DNA of 64,000 bases, taken from assembly GCA_024234615.1 (NCBI GenBank), contig JACKNY010000001.1, positions 958,501-1,022,500 of the forward strand. The letters run 5' to 3'. This DNA comes from Pseudomonadales bacterium (GTDB lineage: Bacteria > Pseudomonadota > Gammaproteobacteria > Pseudomonadales > IMCC2047). Both the position numbers and the translations under genes were made by a program. The notes beneath the pieces were generated by a model. It saw only the letters and a list, made by a program, of their open reading frames with translations, was not told the origin of the DNA and did not search any database. Of the stretch, positions 25,613 through 33,833 are shown one piece after another (position 1 is the stretch's first letter; each line of letters begins with the position of its first letter).

Positions 25613-27631
25613 TTATACGGAGCCCATTAAATCACGCAATCCGGCAATGGCTGACTTGCCGCGTTTACGCTTGGCCTCAGGACAGATGTTCATGCCACCT
25701 TCCCAGGCGAGATCCTCCTCTGGGAGTTCCTGTAAAAACCGGCTGGCGTCAGTGTTATGTGTTTCGCCATATTGTTTGCGCTCGGTGGCTAACGTCAGCG
25801 TCAGTGATTTCTGCGCGCGCGTGATGCCCACATAAAACAGGCGTCTTTCCTCTTCGATAGTTTCCGCTTCGATACTATTGCGGTGCGGCAATAGATTCTC
25901 CTCCAAACCCATAATAAACACATGGGGAAACTCCAAACCCTTGGAGGCATGTAATGTCATCAGTTGTACCTGGTTGGCGTCATCCTCCTGTTGCTGGCGT
26001 TCCATCATATCCTGAAGCGCCAGTTTTGCCAGTGCGTCGGCAAGCAAAGCGTCGTTTTCTTTGCGTTCGTCGTCGGGTAGATTCCTCAGTAATGAGTCGA
26101 GCAGAAACCAAATGTTGGACATACGTTTTTCCGCCGCTTGACGACTACTGCTATTCTGCACCAGCCACTCTTCATAATCTAATTCTGCGATCATGTCGCG
26201 CATAGCGGTTTCCAGGCTTTGCTGAAAACAGCGTTGCGTGATAGATTCAAGCCAGTGTTTAAAGCGCCGAATTTTATCCAACTGTTGGGGTTTGAGTTGT
26301 TGCTCCAAGCCGAGTTCGCTGCAGGCGGAAAAGAGACTGATATTTCGATCTGTGGCATAGCAGCCAAGCGCTTCCAAGGTGGTTGCGCCGATTTGTCGTC
26401 GTGGGACGTTAACAATACGTAAAAATGCAGTGTCATCATCCGGGTTAACGATCAGCCGCAGGTAGGCAATAATGTCTTTGATTTCCGCCTTATCAAAAAA
26501 AGAATTACCACCGCTGATTTTGTAAGGTACTTGAAACTGCTGCAGTTTAAGTTCGAGCATTCGTGCTTGGTGATTACCTCGGTAGAGAACAGCGAAATCT
26601 CTAAACTGCGTACGTTTCTGCAAGCGTTGGCTAACGATATCCGCAGCAATACGCTCGGCTTCAGCTTCATCGTCGTCACACTGCAAAATACGGATTTCCT
26701 CACCAACACCGAGTTGACTCCAGAGCTTTTTTTCAAAGACATGGGGGTTGTTGCTAATGACTTGGTTAGCCGCTTTGAGGATGCGGGCGCAAGAGCGATA
26801 GTTTTGTTCCAGTTTGATGACCTCTAGTCCAGGAAAATCCTGCTGTAGCAGTGACAAATTTTCCGGCACCGCACCGCGCCAGGCATAGATGGATTGATCA
26901 TCATCGCCCACTACTGTAAAGGTTCTGCGCACCCCGACCAGCAACTTTACCAGCAGGTACTGGCTGGCATTGGTATCCTGGTATTCGTCGACCAAGAGAT
27001 AGCGAATCTTGTTTTGCCAGCGATCCAGTACTTCTGGATTTGTTTGAAATAACTCGGTAGGCAGTAAAATCAGATCATCAAAATCCACCGCGTTATAGGC
27101 CCGCAGCTGACGGTTATAGAGTTGGTAAACCTTCGCCGCCATCATTTCATTGCCATTGGCAGCTAGAGTCAACGCCGTGTCGGGCGTGGTCATAGCATTT
27201 TTCCAATTGGAAATGCGTTGTTGAATAAAATAGATCAATTCTTTGTCGATACTTTCACTGCTTGGAATAAGTTCTTTAATCAGTGTTTGTGTGTCATGCG
27301 AATCAAAAATTGAAAAGCCTGGTTTGATATTCAGCAATTTGTGCTCACGTCGAATAATATTGAGGCCAAGATTATGGAAAGTGCTCACCGTGAGTGCTTT
27401 AGCGGCATCGCCTTTGAGTTGTTTGGCGACGCGTTCTTTCATTTCCCGCGCTGCCTTATTAGTAAAGGTAACTGCAAAAATATGTTTTGGTTGAATATCG
27501 CATTGTTTAATTAGATGGGCGATTTTGTTGGTGATCACGGTAGTTTTACCGCTGCCAGCGCCCGCCAGCACCAAGAGTGGTCGATCAATCAGGTGAATGG
27601 CTTGCTGTTGCTGCGTGTTTAATCGAGACAC
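25613..27631 (-). CDS. rep: ATP-dependent DNA helicase Rep
   Basis: This UvrD/Rep superfamily 1 helicase (672 aa) moves 3' to 5' on DNA and helps forks pass bound proteins. Motif I is LAGAGSGKTTVI, motif Ia FAVTFTNKAAREMKER, motif II LLVDEYQDTNASQY, motif III VGDDDQSIYAWRGA, and motif VI FYVGITRAQKSL. Length and the C-terminal tail fit Rep better than UvrD, which is longer. Confidence 0.94.
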   Translation of the reverse strand: MSRLNTQQQQAIHLIDRPLLVLAGAGSGKTTVITNKIAHLIKQCDIQPKHIFAVTFTNKAAREMKERVAKQLKGDAAKALTVSTFHNLGLNIIRREHKLLNIKPGFSIFDSHDTQTLIKELIPSSESIDKELIYFIQQRISNWKNAMTTPDTALTLAANGNEMMAAKVYQLYNRQLRAYNAVDFDDLILLPTELFQTNPEVLDRWQNKIRYLLVDEYQDTNASQYLLVKLLVGVRRTFTVVGDDDQSIYAWRGAVPENLSLLQQDFPGLEVIKLEQNYRSCARILKAANQVISNNPHVFEKKLWSQLGVGEEIRILQCDDDEAEAERIAADIVSQRLQKRTQFRDFAVLYRGNHQARMLELKLQQFQVPYKISGGNSFFDKAEIKDIIAYLRLIVNPDDDTAFLRIVNVPRRQIGATTLEALGCYATDRNISLFSACSELGLEQQLKPQQLDKIRRFKHWLESITQRCFQQSLETAMRDMIAELDYEEWLVQNSSSRQAAEKRMSNIWFLLDSLLRNLPDDERKENDALLADALAKLALQDMMERQQQEDDANQVQLMTLHASKGLEFPHVFIMGLEENLLPHRNSIEAETIEEERRLFYVGITRAQKSLTLTLATERKQYGETHNTDASRFLQELPEEDLAWEGGMNICPEAKRKRGKSAIAGLRDLMGSV

Positions 27632-27737
27632 AAAACCTCTAAGGACAGTTGCTAAAAAGTGCGCGATTGTAACAACGCACTGTGGGCGGTGAAAGCACTC
27701 TAATTGAAATTAAAAAAATTAGTCAGAGACGCCTAAA

Positions 27738-28328
27738 TTAATCTGAAGACTCAATACGCTTTCTTGCATTTGCGATACTTGCCCCTAATTCACGGATGCT
27801 CGGAATTTCCTTAGCAAGCGCTAGCGGCCAATTTTCTTTGTCCCATAGGCTGGCTTTGCTAAGTGCCGTTGAACAGTGCGGGAAGATCTTTTCAATTCTG
27901 ATTCGAATAAAGGATTTGTTTCGTTTCAGGTTGCCTCCCATCGCTAGAATGGTTTCTTCGTCATGAATGGCCTGGGCGACACCGTAGGCGCGTAAGACTT
28001 CCTTGACGCTGGGAATGATAAAGAGCATGCCAACTTTGCTACGATTTACAAGATTGCCTATGGTGTGCAGTTTTTTGTTACCCATTTCATCCAGGAAGGC
28101 AATGTGCTTATCGTCAAGTACATGAATAAAGCCCGGCTCACCACCGCGAGGACTCATATCGATATAGCCTGCTTCATTGCTGCTCGATAGCACCATAAAG
28201 GTGCTGGCGCGGATAAAATTTTTACTGGTTTCTTCCAAGCAGGGTGCATGAGCTTGCGCTACATAATCCGCCGGTGTGCCATACAGTGCGCGATAACTTG
28301 GTTCGTCAATAGATTGATCGTTGCTCAT
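27738..28328 (-). CDS. Pyridoxamine 5'-phosphate oxidase-family flavoprotein (PPOX class)
   Basis: The 196-residue protein has the split-barrel FMN-binding fold: ASTFMVLSSSNEAGYIDMSPRGGEPGF in pieces, IAFLDEMGNKKLHTIGNLVNRSKVGMLF in pieces, and a late VLRAYGVAQAIHDEE. It matches the MSMEG_1061-type subgroup, not PdxH itself, so vitamin B6 synthesis is not implied. It lies 26 bases after the lpxR-like gene on the same strand. Confidence 0.85.
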   Translation of the reverse strand: MSNDQSIDEPSYRALYGTPADYVAQAHAPCLEETSKNFIRASTFMVLSSSNEAGYIDMSPRGGEPGFIHVLDDKHIAFLDEMGNKKLHTIGNLVNRSKVGMLFIIPSVKEVLRAYGVAQAIHDEETILAMGGNLKRNKSFIRIRIEKIFPHCSTALSKASLWDKENWPLALAKEIPSIRELGASIANARKRIESSD

Positions 28329-28354
28329 AGGTGGCTCCCGAAGTATAGATGTTG

Positions 28355-29401
28355 TTAGTAACTGAAAGAGATCGATATAGAACCATAGGAGTGCGCATCT
28401 TTTTGCTGCTCAAACTCTTTCGATCGAAAGACCTGCGCGACTGAAAGCTTGACGCCTTTAAATACAGTGCTCAAGCCGATGGATGCGTCGCCCACAAATT
28501 CTTTTTTACTGACACGATGACTGCCCTCAAAAGTATTGCCATCGAGAAAAATATCCCTGCCTATCGCCCTGACATCAAAGGCAGTAAAAAAATGAAAGCC
28601 AATCTTACCCGGTGCGCTGATGCGTGGATCCCACACCGCCCCTGGCGCGCTGTTATCACCACCCGGCCTTACTGCCGAAGTCCCGAAATCATTGGGAATC
28701 AGCCAGCCCAAGCGAATTTCGCCACCCATATTAATATAGGTGGCTACGTTGCCAAAGGCGACCCCCGCATGACCAATAAAATCGTAGCCGAAACGACCGT
28801 CGTGGGGGGTATGTCTAAATAGCTTACGCCGATGTTCGTAAAGAAAGATGAGGCCGAGTTCGTCATCGAGTTGGTTATCCCAACCTTTAAATTTATCGAA
28901 ACCCCGGAGGTCGTGAATAAAATCCTGAGCTTCTTGGCCCAAGGCGGATGGGCCGACCACGCCGATATTAACTTCAAGAGTATCGAGTTGACGCTGGCTT
29001 TTACTCTGGTAGGCAAAGCGGGTAAACAGCCAACCGGCGTAGGGGCGATCGTCTTCCACTATCAGCGTCGCATCGATATCTTCTGGCGTATAAATAGTTT
29101 GGCCTATGGAAAATATTAAATTACGTTGGAGTCGTCTTGATTTGGGGTGAAAAAACTTTAGACGTTTGTTAACAGAACGGATCCAGTTCGGTAGTGTCGG
29201 ATCTTTTATGTAATCGGTCAGGTCGGGGGATATCCAGGAAAGTCGCACGCCATTAGTGTAGTTTTGGTCAGTTTCTGCAAATAGGTCATTTTCAAAATAA
29301 AGACTAAAAGTCCAGCTATCTTTTGGGTCTTCGATGGCATGACCATAGGTAGGAAAAAGCACAGGCAAGAGCACAATGACGAGTCTTTGAGCTAACTTCA
29401 T
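28355..29401 (-). CDS. LpxR-family lipid A 3'-O-deacylase (outer membrane)
   Basis: The 348-residue protein has a Sec signal peptide (residues 1-22) and a beta-barrel ending in the terminal aromatic SISFSY. The catalytic region FSLYFENDLFAETDQNYTNGVRLSW, read in pieces, is the LpxR signature with Asn-Asp in ENDLF. LpxR removes the 3' acyloxyacyl group from lipid A in Salmonella, altering host recognition; in a free-living bacterium its role may be membrane remodelling. It shares a strand with the PPOX gene. Confidence 0.88.
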   Translation of the reverse strand: MKLAQRLVIVLLPVLFPTYGHAIEDPKDSWTFSLYFENDLFAETDQNYTNGVRLSWISPDLTDYIKDPTLPNWIRSVNKRLKFFHPKSRRLQRNLIFSIGQTIYTPEDIDATLIVEDDRPYAGWLFTRFAYQSKSQRQLDTLEVNIGVVGPSALGQEAQDFIHDLRGFDKFKGWDNQLDDELGLIFLYEHRRKLFRHTPHDGRFGYDFIGHAGVAFGNVATYINMGGEIRLGWLIPNDFGTSAVRPGGDNSAPGAVWDPRISAPGKIGFHFFTAFDVRAIGRDIFLDGNTFEGSHRVSKKEFVGDASIGLSTVFKGVKLSVAQVFRSKEFEQQKDAHSYGSISISFSY

Positions 29402-29628
29402 GTCTGTAATCTGACTCCGTTGTTGGTAGTGATGGCGGCCTATTATAGGGCTCTTAGAAAAAAGAGGCAGGTAAATATTTTGATTAAGCGTAAAATAGTT
29501 GCGGTGTTACCGGAATAGTTGAAATATCGAGCCCCCCACAAACTACTTGCGTGGGCTAATAAAATGGTAGAGTATACTTTCGTGGCAATGATGCCGGTTG
29601 AATGGTTAAGCGGGTGGTAAAGTAAGCC

Positions 29629-30033
29629 ATGACAAAGACGTCGAAAACGGTTTTTTTGCAAAGCTTGAGGCGCTGCAAAAAAAATGATGATTTTATCGAT
29701 CGATTCTATACGCGGTTTTTCGCCACCGCCGATGAAGTGAAGATGATGTTCATCCATACGAATATCAACCTTCAGAAAGTTAAATTGTTAAAGTCCTTAG
29801 AGATGATTGTGCTCGCGATTGAGGGTATTCCCGAGGCAGTTCATCAATTAAATGAGCGTGCAATTTCCCACGACCGACATCACCTGAATGTTAAGCCGGA
29901 ACTCTACGACTATTGGTTGGAATCCTTACTTAAAACGGTTGTCGAGTGTGATAATGAATATACAAAAGAAGTCGAGCTGGCTTGGCGGGAAGTGGTGGGC
30001 TTTATTGTTAAACATATGGTTTCAAAGTACTAA
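29629..30033 (+). CDS. Globin-fold protein
   Basis: The 134-residue protein looks like a single-domain globin: FIDRFYTRFFATADEVKMMF, a middle helix, the F-helix region AISHDRHHLNVKPELYDYWLESLLKTV in pieces, and AWREVVGFIVKHM. Histidines 81, 84 and 85 cluster where the proximal haem ligand is expected, but the spacing to the KPE stretch differs from flavohaemoglobins, so I cannot name the ligand. It lies 332 bases upstream of the chemosensory cluster and might supply an oxygen or NO signal; that link is speculative. Confidence 0.75.
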   Translation: MTKTSKTVFLQSLRRCKKNDDFIDRFYTRFFATADEVKMMFIHTNINLQKVKLLKSLEMIVLAIEGIPEAVHQLNERAISHDRHHLNVKPELYDYWLESLLKTVVECDNEYTKEVELAWREVVGFIVKHMVSKY

Positions 30034-30365
30034 TCAAATGAGTTGCATCAGGTAGAGTGAATTTCCTCTATTTCGCGTGGTTAAAGTCCATACTCGACTC
30101 GCCCCCTTCATTGAAAAATAGCCTGCTTCTCTAGAAGTTTCTCTGATTGAAAACAGACGATAATAACGCTCGTCTGTCACTCGATCAGGCGGCCATTCTA
30201 TGTCGCTTACCACAATCTAACTAACTGATCTACCCCAACTTGCAGCTGCAAGGATTCCAGCTATGCTTAAAGCGGAGAGCATATATATGCTGATTTTCCG
30301 AGCACGATGCATTGTATAAATGTATTCGCCAATACAGGCCACGTAGATAGCCAAGAGAATAAATT
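30034..30365. other. Palindrome-rich intergenic region upstream of the chemoreceptor gene
   Basis: No gene was found. It holds three inverted repeats: ACAGACGA (30153-30160) with TCGTCTGT (30170-30177); a perfect 14-base palindrome CTTGCAGCTGCAAG (30239-30252); and another, AGCATATATATGCT (30278-30291). A TATAAA at 30315-30320 could be a -10 element for the receptor gene, without a convincing -35. Confidence 0.6.
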
Positions 30366-32474
30366 ATGAAACTGAAAAATTTAGCACTTAAATGGAAGCT
30401 GATTTTGTGCTTATCAATTCCAATGATCGCAATGAGTTACTTTGCGATGAATAGTATGAGCTTCTATGCCAAGGGAAAAGACAACGCCAAAATGATGACC
30501 GATTTGGTGCAGTTGACCATTCGTATTGGTAGTTTGGTGCATGAGCTACAGATTGAACGTGGTATGACAGCAGGTTATTTAGGCTCAAAAGGTAAATCGT
30601 TTGCAGCTGAATTGCAGTCTCAACGGCGCTTGACTGACGAGGCGCACCTGGCGCTTACTGAGTACGCTGAAAGTTTGGATGCTACGTTGTTTACTCCTGA
30701 TATTCAGCGTTCAAGGCGCTTTATTAAGGAAAAAATAGCACAGCTTAATTCACATCGCTCGGCAGTTATTACGCAGAACATTAAAAATAGTGATGGAATT
30801 GCATTCTATACAGAGTTGGATAATGCCCTGATTGAAGCGGTCGGGGCTATCGCTAAAACAAGCCCTTCGTCACAGATAGCCCTCTTATCCATGGCATACA
30901 AAAACTATATGTACGTTAAAGAAAGTGCCGGAGTTGAGCGTGCGGTGTTGGCTTTGGTATTTGCTCAAGACGCCTTTGAGGATGATCAGTTTAAGACAGT
31001 GGTGGAATTGATTTCTGCACAAACTAATTCTGAAAACTCATTTTTGGCAACAGCGACTGAGGAGCAGAAGCAATTTTACAAAAAGACAATGGAGCATCCT
31101 TCTGTTATTGAGGCCGCACGCCTTGAAGCTTTGGCTCTGCGGAAAGTCTGGACCGGGTTATTCCGGGTTGATCCCAATCATTGGGAACAAATCCAAACAG
31201 AAAAAATTAACCTCATGAAATCAATTGAAGACAAACTTGCCAGTGACGTGATGGTTGTAGCAGAAAAAGGCTATACAGATGCCATTCGTGGACTCTATTT
31301 GTCGCTATTTGTATCTGTGTTCGGAATCCTGGTGTCACTGTTATTCGCAGCCTGGGTCATCCGAGATACTTTACGGCAGTTAGGTGCCGATCCGCGGGAA
31401 TTACTCTCAATTGTTACCAATGTGGCGCGGGGCAATCTGCATTATTCCACGAGTAATATTCCGAAAGCCAAGCTTCAGGGTGCCTATGGTGAAATGGTCA
31501 GTATGCGCGAGAAGCTGGCTGAATTGATTGGTAACGCCAAGGCAGCGACCACTGTAGTGCGGGAAATTGCCGAGGAAATGTCCGAAGGCAATCGTGGTTT
31601 AAGTGAGCGTACTGAACAACAGGCCGCGAATGTCGAGCAAACGGCTGCGAGCATGGAAGAAATGACCAGTACAGTGAAGCAAAACGCTGAGAATGCAGCA
31701 GATGCCAATGAGCTGGCTAATAATACCGGCGACTCCGCAGATAAAGGCGGCAAGGTTGTCGCTCAAGCGGTTGATGCAATGAAGGAAATCGACGCTTCTA
31801 GCGAGAAAATTGCGGCGATTATCAATGTTATCGATGATATTGCCTTTCAAACCAATCTGTTAGCCATTAACGCCGCTGTGGAAGCTGCTCGAGCCGGCGA
31901 TCAGGGGCGAGGCTTCGCGGTTGTTGCCAATGAAGTGAGGAGCTTGGCCGGTCGTAGCGCAACCGCGGCGAAAGAGATTAAAGCACTGATTGAAGATAGC
32001 GTACAGAAGGTGAAGGATGGTACTCGCTTGGTGAATGAGACTGGTGAGTCGTTGGAGCAAATTGTCACGGCAGTGAAAAGGGTATCGTCAATTGTCAGTG
32101 ATATCGCTGTCGCCAGTCGTGAACAGGCGCTGGGTATTGAGCAAACCAATGATGCGTTAACGCAATTGGATAGCGTAACGCAGCAGAATGCTGCGTTGGC
32201 CGAAGAAGCTGCTGCTACCAGTGAGGCCATCTATAGGAAATCAGTCACCCTTGCGGAAATTATGAATTTCTTTGACGTAAACAATAGCTATGAGGAGGGG
32301 CGTGAGCAAGATTCTGGCTATTTTGGAGAATACGAAAACTTGACGAAAGAACGACGATCTCAGCAACGACCTTGGTCTGAAAAAGGCAAGTCACAGACTC
32401 AACCTGTGTCAAGCGCGCCATCTTTAAAAGTTGCTGCTGGGGGAGGGGCGGATGACGAATGGGAAAGTTTTTAG
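30366..32474 (+). CDS. Methyl-accepting chemotaxis protein with NIT-type sensor domain
   Basis: The 702-residue receptor has a membrane segment at about residues 10-32, a large helical periplasmic NIT-like domain (about 45-300, with the typical LVHELQIERGMTAGYLGSKG in pieces), a second membrane segment (about 308-331), a HAMP-like linker and a cytoplasmic signalling domain. The hairpin tip is DIAFQTNLLAINAAVEAARAGDQGRGFAVVANEVR (in pieces). NIT domains were proposed to sense nitrate or nitrite. The C-terminus ends EWESF after a flexible linker, much like the CheR/CheB-tethering pentapeptide of E. coli receptors. It heads the che cluster. Confidence 0.93.
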   Translation: MKLKNLALKWKLILCLSIPMIAMSYFAMNSMSFYAKGKDNAKMMTDLVQLTIRIGSLVHELQIERGMTAGYLGSKGKSFAAELQSQRRLTDEAHLALTEYAESLDATLFTPDIQRSRRFIKEKIAQLNSHRSAVITQNIKNSDGIAFYTELDNALIEAVGAIAKTSPSSQIALLSMAYKNYMYVKESAGVERAVLALVFAQDAFEDDQFKTVVELISAQTNSENSFLATATEEQKQFYKKTMEHPSVIEAARLEALALRKVWTGLFRVDPNHWEQIQTEKINLMKSIEDKLASDVMVVAEKGYTDAIRGLYLSLFVSVFGILVSLLFAAWVIRDTLRQLGADPRELLSIVTNVARGNLHYSTSNIPKAKLQGAYGEMVSMREKLAELIGNAKAATTVVREIAEEMSEGNRGLSERTEQQAANVEQTAASMEEMTSTVKQNAENAADANELANNTGDSADKGGKVVAQAVDAMKEIDASSEKIAAIINVIDDIAFQTNLLAINAAVEAARAGDQGRGFAVVANEVRSLAGRSATAAKEIKALIEDSVQKVKDGTRLVNETGESLEQIVTAVKRVSSIVSDIAVASREQALGIEQTNDALTQLDSVTQQNAALAEEAAATSEAIYRKSVTLAEIMNFFDVNNSYEEGREQDSGYFGEYENLTKERRSQQRPWSEKGKSQTQPVSSAPSLKVAAGGGADDEWESF

Positions 32475-32596
32475 TATTAGATTTGGTCGCTATTAATAAT
32501 AAAGAAGAGGCTGGTTAACGGGTTAATTAGGACTCCTTGTTGACCCGCAACGGGGCAACTTAGCTGCCAGTAACAAAGTTAATCGGGGGGGAATGA

Positions 32597-32959
32597 ATGC
32601 TAGTAATGATAGTAGATGACAGTACCGCAATGAGGTTGATCGTTAAAAAAACACTACGTGGTGCTGGGTTTGAGGATTTGGAATTTGTTGAAGCTTCGGA
32701 TGGTGCGCAAGCCTTCGAGGTTATTCAAAAGTCGGTACCAGATTTAATCCTCTGTGATTGGAATATGCCAAATATGACCGGCATACAATTATTGGAAAAA
32801 CTCAACGAGGCGGAAATTGATGTGGATTTTGGTTTTGTCACTACGGAGTCGACAGCGCCAATGCGAGAACTAGCGAGGGAGTCGGGAGCCAAGTTTCTTA
32901 TCGCAAAACCATTTACGACTGAGTCGTTTGAGCAAATTCTTAGCCCTTATTTAGGATAA
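32597..32959 (+). CDS. CheY-like single-domain response regulator
   Basis: The 120-residue receiver domain has the acidic pair in MIVDDSTAMR, the phospho-acceptor aspartate in LILCDWNMPNMTG, a conserved Thr/Ser in FVTTES and the lysine in AKPFT. There is no output domain. It may be the motor-binding or the sink regulator of this cluster; a second CheY-type gene lies 500 bases downstream. It is preceded by a 122-base leader with a possible structured RNA but no clear riboswitch. Confidence 0.9.
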   Translation: MLVMIVDDSTAMRLIVKKTLRGAGFEDLEFVEASDGAQAFEVIQKSVPDLILCDWNMPNMTGIQLLEKLNEAEIDVDFGFVTTESTAPMRELARESGAKFLIAKPFTTESFEQILSPYLG

Positions 32960-32964
32960 AAGTA

Positions 32965-33450
32965 ATGATGAACACAAATAATTTCCATTTGCCGCAATCT
33001 GAGCAGTTAAGAAATGTTCTTGGCATGTTGTTTGGCAATTCTACCGAAGCCCGTGACACTGGTGTTTTAGATCCCAGTGATGGCGATGTCTTTACGGCTA
33101 CCTATGTGGATGATAACGACCAGCTGGTTGCCACCTGTAGTTGTGATACAGCGTTTGCCGCCTACGCGGGGGCATCCCTGTCAATGTTGCCGGTTGGGGG
33201 CGCCCGAGAAATGGTAGTAACGAAGGATTTTTTCCCGGCTGTGCTTGAGAACCTGAATGAAATCATGAATATCGTTTCTACTACCTTTATGTGTGATAAG
33301 TCTGCGCATTTGCGGTTGAGTAAAGTCTATCGGCCTAGTGAGCTGCCTGGAACAATGAGCCAGGCAGTTGCGGGAAGTGTTCATAAAAAGGGAATTTTGG
33401 TCGATGTGCCAGGCTATGGTACTGGCGCCATCACACTAGTCACGTTCTGA
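32965..33450 (+). CDS. CheX/CheC-like protein, candidate CheY-P phosphatase
   Basis: I do not recognise this 161-residue protein by overall similarity. It contains E95-xxx-E99-xx-N102 followed 21 residues later by P124, which fits the phosphatase motif of the CheC/CheX/FliY family (D/S-xxx-E-xx-N, about 21-22 residues, P). The remaining sequence is mixed alpha/beta, about the length of CheX (150-160 aa). It is flanked by two CheY-type genes and the window has no cheZ, so a CheY-P phosphatase is the natural guess. The first motif position is Glu, not Asp or Ser. Confidence 0.6.
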   Translation: MMNTNNFHLPQSEQLRNVLGMLFGNSTEARDTGVLDPSDGDVFTATYVDDNDQLVATCSCDTAFAAYAGASLSMLPVGGAREMVVTKDFFPAVLENLNEIMNIVSTTFMCDKSAHLRLSKVYRPSELPGTMSQAVAGSVHKKGILVDVPGYGTGAITLVTF

Positions 33451-33460
33451 GGCGAAAATA

Positions 33461-33823
33461 ATGGCCTGTATTCTTACCGTAGATGATTCGTTATCTATAA
33501 GAAAAATGTTGTCCTTGACGCTTGGTTCCGCTGGTTTTGATGTGGTCCAAGCGGTCGATGGTTTTGATGCGTTAGAGGTGGCGGATCAGCATAATTTTGA
33601 TGTGGCAGTAGTCGATGTGAATATGCCGCGAATGGATGGCTACGAGCTTGTGCAAAAGCTGAGGCAGGATGAAAGATTTCGCTTCAAACCGATACTGATA
33701 TTAACGACTGAATCCAGTAAAGAATCAAAAATGAAAGGACGGGAAGCGGGCGCCACGGGATGGATAGTAAAGCCATTTGACCCGCAAGTATTACTCGCAA
33801 CCATCGATAAAATCCTCAGCTGA
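33461..33823 (+). CDS. CheY-like single-domain response regulator
   Basis: The 120-residue receiver has TVDDSLSIRKM, the phospho-acceptor aspartate in VAVVDVNMPRMDGYEL, ILTTESSKESK and the lysine in VKPFDP. Its closeness to classical CheY (PRMDGYEL, GATGWIVKPF) suggests this is the main CheY of the cluster. It lies 10 bases after the CheX-like gene and 10 bases before cheA, so it is in the same operon. Confidence 0.92.
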   Translation: MACILTVDDSLSIRKMLSLTLGSAGFDVVQAVDGFDALEVADQHNFDVAVVDVNMPRMDGYELVQKLRQDERFRFKPILILTTESSKESKMKGREAGATGWIVKPFDPQVLLATIDKILS

Positions 33824-33833
33824 TCTGATAAAG

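Noticed and set aside
32475..32596. Possible c-di-GMP-I (GEMM) riboswitch in the leader of the first CheY gene
   Set aside because: Only scattered resemblance (CTTAGCTGCCAGTAAC and a GC-rich hairpin). I could not fit the conserved core and receptor loop.
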